Assembly (NCBI RefSeq): GCF_900106665.1
Contig: NZ_FNNA01000004.1
Span: forward strand, 1 to 64,000
DNA: 64,000 nucleotides
Direction: 5' to 3'
Source of the DNA: Paracoccus sanguinis
GTDB taxonomy: Bacteria; Pseudomonadota; Alphaproteobacteria; Rhodobacterales; Rhodobacteraceae
The stretch's first letter is position 1, and the number at the start of each line of letters is the position of its first letter. The position numbers were made by a program, and so were the translations under genes. Under the pieces are notes generated by a model, which saw only the letters and a list, made by a program, of their open reading frames with translations, did no database searches and had not been told where the DNA came from. This document shows positions 7,910 through 15,714 of the stretch, one piece after another.

Positions 7910-9133
7910 TCAGTGAAGCGTCGGCGGGGGCCCGAGCCGGGCGAGGGCGACCCCGATCAAAGCGCCTACTGACAGCGGACCGATGGCTGTGGGGCTGACG
8001 AGGAACGCCACGATCAGCACCGCGGCCACCGGCCTGCCCATCCCCAGCGTCGCCGCCGCCGTCACCCCAGCGAGCAGTCCGGCCGACACGGGCGCCTCAA
8101 GCGGGATGGCCGCGGCCACCGCGGCGCCGGCCGCCGCGCCTGCGAACAGCAGCGGAAAGATGGCCCCGCCGCGCCAGCCTGCGGCGAGGCAGAGCGACAG
8201 CGCTAGCACCTTCAGCCCTGCGAGCATGGCCAGGGGACCGGGCCCTGCCTGCGCACCCCACTCAAGCATCGCGCCGATCTGGTGATGCCCCGAAAACCGC
8301 AGCTCGGGCCACAGCGCCGCCAGCGCGGCAAAGGCCAGCGTCCCGGCCAGGGTCTGCGTGACGGGGCCGCCCAGCGTCTCGAGCCCCGCCCTGAGCCTCG
8401 GCAGGATGGTGACGAAGACGAGGCCGACCAGCCCCCCGCCCAACGCGGGCGGGACGACCGCCAGCAGCTCGGTTGCGGTGCGTGAGGGGGTGTAATCCGG
8501 CAGCGCCACGACCAGATGCCCCTCACCCCCCGGCAGCATCTGCAGGACGAGGACGAAGCCCGCCAGACCCGCGACGCTGGCGAGGAAGACCAGCGCGCGC
8601 GGCAACCGATCCTCGGGGCCGGGGCTCTCGGCCAGGAAGGCCCCGGCCGGCGGCGACGCGTAGAACCCGCCAAGCGCGCCCGCCGCCCCGGCCGCGCCGA
8701 TCAGCCGGCGCTCGTCGGCATCCCGCGCCATCAGCGCCGCGACCAGCGCGGACAGTTCGGTGGCCACCGCGACGAGGCCTGCCTCGGGCCCGACGGCCCC
8801 GCCGAAGGCGACGGCCAGCGTCGCGGCAAGCCCGACCATCAGACCCTGGCGCAGATGATCGACCGGCAGGGTGGCGGCGGCCTCGAGCTGCTCGCCGAAG
8901 CTGTCGGGCGACGGGGGCGCCCCGCCCGCCAGCCGGGTCTCGACCCAGCGCAAAAGGGCGATCAGCGCCCCGCCGAGCATGATGGTGCCGAACACCGTCG
9001 TGGCGCTGTGCGGTGTCGTCTCGCTGCCCCAGATCACGTTCGTCAGCGCCTGCATGGCGCGGAACACGATCGCGGTCACGCCGCCCGCCACCGCACCGTA
9101 CCCCCCGGCGAGAAGCGCCCGCCGCAGGGTCAA
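7910..9133 (-). CDS. CLC-family chloride channel or transporter
   Basis: A membrane protein of 407 residues with about ten helices. Motif II is divergent (GPEAGLVAV, keeping the glutamate of the GxEGP loop) and motif III is clear (GGAIFPLLFAG). A canonical GSGIP motif I was not found, so anion selectivity may differ from textbook CLC proteins. I chose a TTG start at 9133 because it overlaps the stop of the upstream channel gene as TTGA, and homology begins just after it (LTLRRALLAGG). The reading frame continues much further upstream, but there it only shadows other genes. Coupling to a K+-channel-like gene suggests shared control of salt or membrane potential. Confidence 0.78.
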   Translation of the reverse strand: MTLRRALLAGGYGAVAGGVTAIVFRAMQALTNVIWGSETTPHSATTVFGTIMLGGALIALLRWVETRLAGGAPPSPDSFGEQLEAAATLPVDHLRQGLMVGLAATLAVAFGGAVGPEAGLVAVATELSALVAALMARDADERRLIGAAGAAGALGGFYASPPAGAFLAESPGPEDRLPRALVFLASVAGLAGFVLVLQMLPGGEGHLVVALPDYTPSRTATELLAVVPPALGGGLVGLVFVTILPRLRAGLETLGGPVTQTLAGTLAFAALAALWPELRFSGHHQIGAMLEWGAQAGPGPLAMLAGLKVLALSLCLAAGWRGGAIFPLLFAGAAAGAAVAAAIPLEAPVSAGLLAGVTAAATLGMGRPVAAVLIVAFLVSPTAIGPLSVGALIGVALARLGPPPTLH

Positions 9134-9477
9134 GGCGTCGTCCTGCGGAAGGTGATGATGCGCTCGGCTACCGCGCTGACCAGCGCGACGAAGAGCCCGA
9201 TCCCGACCAGCATGAACCCGATGGTGAAGAGCTTGCCCGCGTCCGTGCGCGGCGCGAAATCGCCATGGCCGACCGTGGCCAGCGTGATGGCCAAAAAACA
9301 GGCCGCGGCGAGCAGCCGCCACCCCTCGATCCAGTGATAGACCACCGCGCCGAACGCGATCAGTCCCGGGATGAGACCCGGAAGGCTGCGCACCGTGGGA
9401 TCGGCGAAGGCAAACCGCAGCCCCGCGAGCCCGTGGCGGACGCCGTGACGCGAGCCCTTCGATGCCATCCTGCGCAC
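9130..9477 (-). CDS. Two-TM potassium-channel-like protein with altered filter
   Basis: A protein of 115 residues with one helix (about 33-48), a pore loop (about 55-75) and a second helix (about 84-105): the Ion_trans_2 (KcsA-like pore) layout. The selectivity filter reads TVGHGD (68-73), with His in place of the usual Tyr/Phe of TVGYGD. There is no C-terminal RCK domain. The GTG start at 9477 is a choice; an ATG at 9468 is also possible. The stop codon overlaps the TTG start of the CLC gene, so the two are probably co-translated. Confidence 0.75.
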   Translation of the reverse strand: MRRMASKGSRHGVRHGLAGLRFAFADPTVRSLPGLIPGLIAFGAVVYHWIEGWRLLAAACFLAITLATVGHGDFAPRTDAGKLFTIGFMLVGIGLFVALVSAVAERIITFRRTTP

Positions 9478-9680
9478 CTATGCCGACCTGTGATCCATCT
9501 TCCATCAAGCCCGTCCCGCCGGGAAGCTCCGATCCCTTGCGGCGCCTCACGGGTGACGCGCCGAGGGGGCGCTGTCCTCTCCGCCCATCAGCGGCCGCGG
9601 CCGGACCGAGACTGCCCGTGGGGGGGCGCCGCGACCGTCGGACCGGCCGCAGCGCCTCCGCCACGGGCCGGATCGCCCTC

Positions 9681-10253
9681 TCACCCCGCGGCGAGACGGC
9701 GCGTCTTCAGCAGGGCGCCGAAATCGGCGAGCGTGTCCAGCGTCTCGTGGGCCGCGGCCGTTTGCACCTCGTTGCCGTGAAAGCGCCCCTCGGCGTCGCG
9801 CTGCCCGGCATAGAGCGGGCACACGACCCCCTGCACCAGCGGGATCATCTTGAGCGCGACGGCCACCCGGCGCAGATCCTCGACCGCGCGCGCGGCCCCG
9901 GAAATGCCGCCGTAGGCCACCGCACACATCGGCTTGCCGGCCCATTCGACGCTCAGATAGTCGAGCGCGTTCTTCAGCGCCCCCGGCAGGGCATAATTGT
10001 ATTCGGTCGTCACGAAGACATAGGCATCGCCACGGGCGATGATCTCGCTGAACCGCTTCGTGTGGTCGTGGGTATAGCGCTGTAGCCGCGGGTGGTTCGG
10101 CTCGTCCATCAGCGGCAGCTTCAGCTCGGCCAGATCGACCCGCTCGACCTCGAACCGGGCATCGCGGCGGGCGATCTCCTCGAACCACTCGGCGACCGAC
10201 AGCCCGCCCCGGCCCTGTCGGACGCTGCCGACGATGATTTGCAGTCTCAGCAT
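9681..10253 (-). CDS. NAD(P)H-dependent FMN reductase
   Basis: A flavodoxin-fold reductase of 190 residues. The FMN-phosphate loop is GSVRQGRGG (residues 9-17) and the second flavin contact is TTEYNYALPGALKNALD. Such enzymes (SsuE/ArsH/ChrR class) supply reduced FMN or reduce quinones. It is the last gene of the FAH-VOC-NTF2-SDR set on the minus strand and starts one base after the SDR stop codon. It may feed reduced flavin to a monooxygenase or keep quinonoid intermediates reduced. Which one cannot be told from sequence. Confidence 0.88.
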   Translation of the reverse strand: MLRLQIIVGSVRQGRGGLSVAEWFEEIARRDARFEVERVDLAELKLPLMDEPNHPRLQRYTHDHTKRFSEIIARGDAYVFVTTEYNYALPGALKNALDYLSVEWAGKPMCAVAYGGISGAARAVEDLRRVAVALKMIPLVQGVVCPLYAGQRDAEGRFHGNEVQTAAAHETLDTLADFGALLKTRRLAAG

Positions 10254-10254
10254 G

Positions 10255-11052
10255 TTACCTCACGTTCGCGGTCAGCCCGCCATCGACGACGAGCTGCGTG
10301 CCGGTGATATAGCCCGCCCGCGCCGAGGCAAGAAAGGCAATGGCATCGCCGATTTCCTCGACCCGCGCCCAACGGCGGGCGAGGATGCCCTTGCCGCCGC
10401 AGAATTCGCGCAGCCAGTCCTCGGGCGGCTGGTCGCCGGCCATGCCCCCGGCCCAGCCCTGCCGCCACTCGGTGCCGACGATCCCCGGCACCACGGTGTT
10501 GACGGTGATCTGGCGGCCCGCGAGGTCGGCGGCCAGATAGCGCGTGGCGTGGATGACGGCGGCGTTGTTCATGCCGTAGTTCAGGGCCGGCATCCAGGCC
10601 ATCATCCCCGACGCGCCGGTCACGTTGACGATCCGGCCCGATCCGTCCTCGGCCAGCATCGCCTCGAACTCGCGGATCACCCGCAGGACGCCGGTGACCT
10701 TGATCTCGATGTCGGCCTGCCAGTCGGCGTCGTCCCAGGTGATCGTGCGGTCCTGGCGGCGGATCGCCGTGCCGACGCTGGTGACGAGGATGTTGATGCG
10801 CGGCGCGGCGGCCGCCACCTCGGCCGCGGCCCTGCGGACCGACGCGGCATCGGCGACGTCGCAGGCGATGGGCGTCACCGGGACGCCGAACTCAGCGGCG
10901 ATCTCGCGCGCCGTCGCCTCAAGCCCGGCCGCGTCGCGCGCCAGAAGGAACAGCGCGCATCCCTCGGCGGCGAGCGCCCGGGCGGCGCCCTTGCCGATCC
11001 CCTTGCTGCCGCCGACGACGACGGCGATCCGGCCGTTCAGCCCCAGATCCAT
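10255..11052 (-). CDS. SDR-family protein lacking the catalytic lysine
   Basis: A Rossmann-fold short-chain dehydrogenase of 265 residues. The cofactor loop is GGSKGIG (14-20). The catalytic Ser (about 148) and Tyr (159) are present, but the YxxxK motif reads YGMNN, placing Asn at 163 where Lys is expected. The usual NNAG motif is also replaced (TSVG). The C-terminal cap has IVGTEWRQGWAG and the usual final VDGG. Family activity would be NAD(P)-dependent oxidation or reduction, or dehalogenase/isomerase-like chemistry. The missing Lys makes ordinary SDR catalysis doubtful. It sits within the GntR-controlled catabolic operon. Confidence 0.85.
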   Translation of the reverse strand: MDLGLNGRIAVVVGGSKGIGKGAARALAAEGCALFLLARDAAGLEATAREIAAEFGVPVTPIACDVADAASVRRAAAEVAAAAPRINILVTSVGTAIRRQDRTITWDDADWQADIEIKVTGVLRVIREFEAMLAEDGSGRIVNVTGASGMMAWMPALNYGMNNAAVIHATRYLAADLAGRQITVNTVVPGIVGTEWRQGWAGGMAGDQPPEDWLREFCGGKGILARRWARVEEIGDAIAFLASARAGYITGTQLVVDGGLTANVR

Positions 11053-11102
11053 CGATCTCTCTCCCCCCTGAAAACTCTGGCCGCCCGAAACCTCGGGCAG
11101 CG

Positions 11103-11474
11103 TCAGTGCGGCAGCGGCGTCGGCTGATAGGCGATGAGCCGCCAGTGGCCGTCATCCTCGATCGCCCAGACGGCGAGGAAGGCGTTGTCGATGCTGCGCG
11201 GGACGCCCGATACGGTCGCCCGCGCGGTCATCCGGCCGCCCAGCAGCACCGCATCGGCCAGCCGCTCGGTCCAGGCGACGGGCGCCGTGACCTCGTGATA
11301 GATGATGTCGCCGGCCCCGATCCGGGCCAGCAGGCTGTCCCGGCTGTCCTGATCACCCAGCGAGTGGCTGTAGTGCAGCCGCTCGGACAAGAGCACGCGC
11401 AGCCGGTCCACGTCGCCCGCCAGCATCGCCGCGTAGCGCTGCGCCTCGAGCGCGGCGATGTCCGGGGGTGTCAC
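11103..11474 (-). CDS. NTF2-like/SnoaL-type small protein
   Basis: A protein of 123 residues starting with VTPPDIAALEAQRYAAMLAG, typical of the DUF4440/SnoaL-like fold: a cone-shaped alpha+beta barrel used by small isomerases, dehydratases and dioxygenase small subunits. The GTG start overlaps the TGA stop of the VOC dioxygenase gene (GTGA), showing translational coupling. The length is normal for the fold. A role in handling the ring-cleavage intermediate is inferred from neighbours only. Confidence 0.75.
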   Translation of the reverse strand: MTPPDIAALEAQRYAAMLAGDVDRLRVLLSERLHYSHSLGDQDSRDSLLARIGAGDIIYHEVTAPVAWTERLADAVLLGGRMTARATVSGVPRSIDNAFLAVWAIEDDGHWRLIAYQPTPLPH

Positions 11475-12289
11475 GCCGCACACGGGTTGTAATGCGCCAG
11501 CCACGCCTCGGACGGCAGCTGGCCCCAGCGGTTGACGACGCGGTAGTTCGAAAGGTTCTCGCCCGGATCGACGATCCGGGGCTGGAAGTCGGGATCGGCG
11601 ATGATCTCCATCTCGGCCGTGGTCTCGACGAGAAAGCCCGCCGCATCGACGTAATAGGCGAAGATGTTGTCGCCCGCGCCGTGCCGCCCCGGTCCCCACA
11701 CGAGGGTCCGGTCCTGCGCGTCCAGCACGTCGCCCAGCCGCTTGAAATCGGCGAAATCCGCGAACTCCCAGCTGTAGTGGTGCAGCCCGCCGCCGACCGC
11801 CGACTTGGCGAAGGCCAGGGTGTGGTGGCGCCCGTCGCCGGCGCGCATCCAGGCAAGCTCCCACCCCTCGGTCCGTTCCGAGAGCTTGAGCCCCAGCACC
11901 TCGATCATCAGCCGGGCCGAGGTCTCGGGGTCGACGGCGGTCATGTTGGCGTGGTCGAGATAGCGCGGATGGATGCCCGGCCCGGCGTAGCGCGGGGCGC
12001 GGTCGCGCGGCATCGGGGTATGGACCTCGATCACATGGCCCTCGGGGAACGCCACCCGCACCGCCCGCTCGATCACCGGCAGCGAGGGCTGGTCAGAGAT
12101 CACGCGCAGCCCGGCCGCCTCGGCCCGCCGCGCGACCTCGTCCACGTGCTTGGGATCGAGCGCCTCCAACCCGATCGAATGCAGCGACGAGGCCGCCGCG
12201 CGGTGCAGGATCAGCTCGGCATGGCGCGCGTTCGACGACATCAGGGCGCGATCGGGTGTGCTGTCGACCAGCGCCGCGCCGGCGATCAT
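11471..12289 (-). CDS. VOC-family extradiol-dioxygenase-like protein
   Basis: A protein of 272 residues with two VOC modules. The second carries the type I extradiol metal triad: His in LDHANM (about 113), His in LHHYSW (about 169) and Glu in LVETTAE (about 222). Type I extradiol enzymes insert O2 next to a catechol diol. It is shorter than classic BphC (about 290-300 residues) and the first module is reduced. The start overlaps the FAH gene stop by 4 bp, as expected for a catabolic operon. The substrate is unknown. Confidence 0.82.
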   Translation of the reverse strand: MIAGAALVDSTPDRALMSSNARHAELILHRAAASSLHSIGLEALDPKHVDEVARRAEAAGLRVISDQPSLPVIERAVRVAFPEGHVIEVHTPMPRDRAPRYAGPGIHPRYLDHANMTAVDPETSARLMIEVLGLKLSERTEGWELAWMRAGDGRHHTLAFAKSAVGGGLHHYSWEFADFADFKRLGDVLDAQDRTLVWGPGRHGAGDNIFAYYVDAAGFLVETTAEMEIIADPDFQPRIVDPGENLSNYRVVNRWGQLPSEAWLAHYNPCAA

Positions 12290-13137
12290 GCGCGTATCCT
12301 CGACCGCGCCCTCCAGATCGCTGACTCCTCGACGGGGTTGCGCAGCACGCCGATGCCCTCGACCACGACCTCGATGACGTCGCCGGGCTTCATGTAGCGC
12401 TTGGGGTCGCGGGCCATGCCGATGCCGGCCGGCGTGCCGGTCACGATCAGGTCGCCCGGCTCAAGCGTGATCGCCTCGGAGATGATGGCGATCAGCTCGT
12501 CCACCGGATAGATCATGTCGTCGGTGTTGGCGTCCTGCATGACCTCGCCGTTCAGGCGGGTCTGAAGCCGCAGCCCCCTGGCGCCCGGCGGCAGGGCGTC
12601 GGCGGACACGACGACCGGGCCGAAGGCGCCGGTGTTGTCGAAGTTCTTGCCGACCGTCCACTGGGGCGACTTGAACTGATAGTCCCGCAGCGAGCCGTCG
12701 TTGAAGATCGAATAGCCGGCGACGTGCTCAAGCGCCTTGTCGCGCGCGATGTGGCGCCCGGCCTTGCCGATGATCGCCACGACCTCGCCTTCGAAATCGA
12801 GGTCCTGCGAGACGCGCGGCCGCACGATCGGCGCGCCGTCCGGGATCAGACTGGTGGTGAAGCGCGGAAAGAGCGTCGGATAGTTCGGCTGCTCGTAGGG
12901 CGATTCCGCCGTGTGGTCGGCGTAGTTCAGCCCGACGCAGATGATCTTGCCCGGCCGCGCCAGCGGCAGCGCGGGCGTGACGCCGGCAAGGTCGAGTTCG
13001 GGCGCGGTGTCCGCTGCCCCGGCGTGGTCGCCGGCCAGCACCGCCAGCAGGTCCGCGGCGCCCAGGTCCGCCCAGCCGTCGCCCCGCGCCACCGCGAGAC
13101 CGGTGTCCGCCCCTTTCCGATAGCTCATCACCCGCAT
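12286..13137 (-). CDS. Fumarylacetoacetate hydrolase-family protein
   Basis: An FAH-fold enzyme of 283 residues. It shows the family entry motif CVGLNYADHTAES, the acidic metal-binding run DLDFEGEVV, and GYSIFNDGSLRDYQ followed by TVGKNFDNTGAFGP. Family members hydrolyse acylpyruvates, hydrate 2-oxopent-4-enoates or decarboxylate oxaloacetate-like acids. It heads the operon FAH-VOC-NTF2-SDR-FMN reductase, 84 bp after the gntR stop, and a palindrome at 13211-13222 lies in its promoter. In this setting it probably processes a meta-cleavage product. A sugar-acid hydrolase is the alternative. Confidence 0.88.
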   Translation of the reverse strand: MRVMSYRKGADTGLAVARGDGWADLGAADLLAVLAGDHAGAADTAPELDLAGVTPALPLARPGKIICVGLNYADHTAESPYEQPNYPTLFPRFTTSLIPDGAPIVRPRVSQDLDFEGEVVAIIGKAGRHIARDKALEHVAGYSIFNDGSLRDYQFKSPQWTVGKNFDNTGAFGPVVVSADALPPGARGLRLQTRLNGEVMQDANTDDMIYPVDELIAIISEAITLEPGDLIVTGTPAGIGMARDPKRYMKPGDVIEVVVEGIGVLRNPVEESAIWRARSRIRA

Positions 13138-13210
13138 GTCGTCCTCCTGAATGACCGAGTCGCGCCTTGTGCAACCCAGTCATACCGGAGAATCAGCGAA
13201 GAGGCAATGG

Positions 13211-13222
13211 ATTTTCGAAAAT
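13211..13222. promoter_or_regulatory. Candidate GntR operator before the FAH operon
   Basis: ATTTTCGAAAAT is a perfect 12-bp palindrome lying 74 bp upstream of the FAH start and touching the gntR stop codon. It matches the TTCGAA core of two sites in the gntR-TRAP intergenic region and the ATCGAAAAT site before the dioxygenase gene at 19863-20867. GntR/FCD regulators usually bind such short palindromes. Confidence 0.6.
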
Positions 13223-13920
13223 CAGGCGTCCATTCCACTTTCCTGAAGATCGTCGTCCGCGAGGAGGATCTCGACGGTGCGCGCCAGATGGGCGCGGATC
13301 AGCTCATCGGCCAGCGCGGCCTGGCGATTGACCACCGCCTCGGACAGGGCGACGTGTTCGGACAGATGGTCCCGCCCGGCGGCAGGGTAGTGGTGCGACA
13401 GCCGCCGGTAGCGGTCGGCATGGTCGGTGAGCTGCTGGTGGAACAGCAGCAGCCGCGGCGAGTCGCACGCCGCCACGAGGCTGTCGTGGAACACCCGGTG
13501 CCGCAGCTCCCACTCGGGGTCGATCCGGCCGTCGTCGGTCAGGCTGCCGCGCTTGCCGAGTGCGTGGATCGCCGCGACGATCGCCCCCTCCCAGGCGTCG
13601 TCGCCGCGCTCGATCGACCGGCGGATGCCCAGCCCCTCGATCTCCTGCCGCATCATCAGCAGGTCGCGCAGGTCCGAACGCGAGATCGGCGCGACCCGGA
13701 AGCCCTTGTGCTCCTCGAGGATGACCAGCTTTTCGGCCGCAAGCCGCGTCAGCGCCTCGCGCAGCGGCGACAGGCCGACGCCATACCCCTCTTTCAGCTC
13801 TTCGAACCGCAGCCGCGCGCCGGGCCGCAGCTCGCCATCGACGATGTCGCTGCGCAGCCGGTCATAGACCGACGCCATCAGGGTCCGGGTCTCGCCGGAG
13901 GGTCGGGACGTCATGATCAT
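13222..13920 (-). CDS. GntR-family transcriptional regulator (FCD subfamily)
   Basis: A regulator of 232 residues: an N-terminal winged helix (YDRLRSDIVDGELRPGARL, then SPLREALTRLAAEKLV), then an all-helical FCD ligand-binding domain containing RVFHDSLVAAC and LSEHVALSEAVVNRQ. FCD domains bind organic acids, often with a metal held by Asp/His residues. I chose the ATG at 13920 because AAGGAG lies 8 bases before it; the frame stays open to 13971. It lies between two gene sets and very likely represses both, as well as the separate VOC gene at 19863-20867. Operator palindromes support this. Confidence 0.88.
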   Translation of the reverse strand: MIMTSRPSGETRTLMASVYDRLRSDIVDGELRPGARLRFEELKEGYGVGLSPLREALTRLAAEKLVILEEHKGFRVAPISRSDLRDLLMMRQEIEGLGIRRSIERGDDAWEGAIVAAIHALGKRGSLTDDGRIDPEWELRHRVFHDSLVAACDSPRLLLFHQQLTDHADRYRRLSHHYPAAGRDHLSEHVALSEAVVNRQAALADELIRAHLARTVEILLADDDLQESGMDA

Positions 13921-13994
13921 GATCGGGGCTCCTTGCCACGCGTGAGGGCTCGCTTTGATTTGCCATAGCACATCGCTTCGTGAACGCGATCAAC

Positions 13995-14006
13995 TTTCGA
14001 ATATTT
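13995..14006. promoter_or_regulatory. Candidate GntR operator 1 in the gntR-TRAP intergenic region
   Basis: TTTCGAATATTT centred on TTCGAA at 13996-14001, upstream of gntR on the minus strand. It shares TTCGAATATT with the second site 49 bp away. Two phased copies between divergent transcripts suggest autoregulation and control of the TRAP transporter. Confidence 0.55.
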
Positions 14007-14041
14007 GTGGCCTGCGCGACGCGGATCATATGCGCCGCTTT

Positions 14042-14055
14042 ATTTTCGAATATTG
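14042..14055. promoter_or_regulatory. Candidate GntR operator 2 in the gntR-TRAP intergenic region
   Basis: ATTTTCGAATATTG, TTCGAA core at 14045-14050. It lies in an AT-rich island (14036-14075) that is unusual in this GC-rich window and probably holds the rightward promoter for the TRAP genes. Confidence 0.55.
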
Positions 14056-14205
14056 ACCGCATATTCGTTATTAGAGGCACGAATCGGTCGCGGGGGAGGG
14101 CAGGGAGGCCGACCCCGGCGCAATCCCCGGCTCGCCGAGCCCGCGGAACGGATCGTCCGCCCCAGAGAACACGACCATCGACAGCATCTGATGAGGGAGG
14201 ATCAT

Positions 14206-14530
14206 ATGCGCATCGAGACCACGGATGTTCCAGTCATCGGCGCCGGTCCTGCGGGCCTGACCCTCACCGCCCTTCTCGCACGTGAGCAGGTCGCCGCGAT
14301 CACCGTCACCAAATTCGAGACCATTGCCCACACGCCCCGCGCGCACATCCGCGAACCGCGCGCGGTGTTCCGCGATCTCGGCGCCGTGGCCCTTCGTCAC
14401 GATCAAGCCGTGGCATGAACTCCCCCGCCGCGCTCGTGGCCCGGGCGCGGCGCACGTGGCGGCTGGCGGGCGCCAGCGTGACCTGACCGCGCCCTCGCCC
14501 CTGCAGCGCCGCTCTCGCCCTCGACCCGTG
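14206..14530 (+). pseudogene. Decayed FAD-dependent aromatic monooxygenase
   Basis: Only the N-terminal ~60 residues of a flavin monooxygenase remain, with GAGPAGLTLTALLAR (FAD loop) and TPRAHI followed by FRDLG. The frame then ends at 14418. The intact paralogue at 17825-19582 has the matching TDVLIVGSGPAG and TPRAHI at the same spacing. Just beyond, around 14431-14480, the DNA still encodes the family's C-terminal RHVAWRA motif if two 2-bp insertions are removed. About 450 internal codons are therefore lost. The start has a good ribosome-binding site (GGGAGG). It may still be transcribed as the leader of the TRAP operon. Confidence 0.8.
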
Positions 14531-14578
14531 CCTGGGCATCGCCCGGCACTCCCTGACCCTTCACCGAAAGGACGCCCG

Positions 14579-15625
14579 ATGTTGCGCTCAACGACCCTTG
14601 CGACCCTCGCCCTTCTGGCCGCACCCGCCGCCTGGGCCGAGGACATTCCCCTGACCATCTCCTCCAGCCACGGCATCCAGATCCCCTGGGTCGCGCCGCT
14701 GCATGAGGTGATCGTCACCGAGACCAACAAGCGGCTCGAGGCGATGGGGTCCGAGAACCGCGTCACCTGGACCGAATCCTACGGCGGCGCGCTTTACAAC
14801 TTCAGCGACACGCTCGAGGCGGTGGGCGACGGGATCACCGATTCCGGCTGGATCGGCGCGCTGTGGGAAGAGGCGAAGATGCCCTACAGCAACGTCACCT
14901 ATTTCACCCCCTTCACGACCGACGATCCGGGGCTGCTGATCGACGTCTTCAACACGCTCTATCACCAGATCCCGGCGCTGCAGGCGGAATGGGAACAGAA
15001 CAACGTCCATTTCCTCGGCGCGACGGGGGCGGACACCTATCACCTCTACACCAAGTTCCCGGTCACGACGCTCGCGGACCTGCGCGGCAAGAAGATCCTC
15101 GCCCCCGGTCCGACCGGACCGTGGATGGCCGCGATCGGCGCGGTGCCGGTGAACGGCGCGCTGCCGACCTATTACAACCAGATCGAGACGGGCGTGGCCG
15201 ACGGCGTGATCTCGATCGTCAGCGGCGCCCACCCGCTGAAGATCCAGGAGGTCGCGCCCTATGTCACGCTGGTCGGCGCGGGCGCCAACTACATCGGCGG
15301 GTTCGGCGTCAACAAGGATGTCTGGGACGGCCTGCCCGACGACGTGAAGCAGGTGTTGACCGACCTCGGGCCGGAATACGGCGCCCGCAACGCGGCCATC
15401 CTCAAGGAGCGTTACGACGCCATCCTGGCCGAGCTGCGCGCCGATCCCAAGGTGACGCTGACGACGCTGGACCCGGCTGAGCGCCAGAAATGGGTCGATG
15501 CGCTGCCGGACCTGGCCGCGAGCTGGGGCGCGAAGTTGCCCGAGGGCAAGGCCCTGCTCGACGCCTACATGGCCGCGATCCGCGCCGCCGGCGGCACGCC
15601 CGCCCGCGACTGGACCCTGAACTGA
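14579..15625 (+). CDS. TRAP transporter substrate-binding protein (DctP family)
   Basis: A periplasmic solute receptor of 348 residues with a Sec signal peptide ending near AAWA (about residue 20). DctP features include the Arg-containing LADLRGKKILAPGPTGP run and the YYNQIETGVADGVIS helix. It delivers an organic anion to the fused membrane subunit encoded 89 bp downstream. The position beside the GntR operators and the flavin monooxygenase suggests an aromatic or related carboxylate as ligand. That is inference. Confidence 0.9.
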   Translation: MLRSTTLATLALLAAPAAWAEDIPLTISSSHGIQIPWVAPLHEVIVTETNKRLEAMGSENRVTWTESYGGALYNFSDTLEAVGDGITDSGWIGALWEEAKMPYSNVTYFTPFTTDDPGLLIDVFNTLYHQIPALQAEWEQNNVHFLGATGADTYHLYTKFPVTTLADLRGKKILAPGPTGPWMAAIGAVPVNGALPTYYNQIETGVADGVISIVSGAHPLKIQEVAPYVTLVGAGANYIGGFGVNKDVWDGLPDDVKQVLTDLGPEYGARNAAILKERYDAILAELRADPKVTLTTLDPAERQKWVDALPDLAASWGAKLPEGKALLDAYMAAIRAAGGTPARDWTLN

Positions 15626-15714
15626 GCGTCCCGTCGCCGGCCGGGCCGCCGCCGCGCGGCCCCGGCCGGCCTCTGGCACCACCGGCTGGCACGAGGGGGA
15701 GGGAGAGAGAGCCC

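Noticed and set aside
9134..9664. Upstream extension of the CLC gene to 9664
   Set aside because: The extra N-terminal part is the out-of-frame shadow of the channel gene and has no similarity to CLC proteins.
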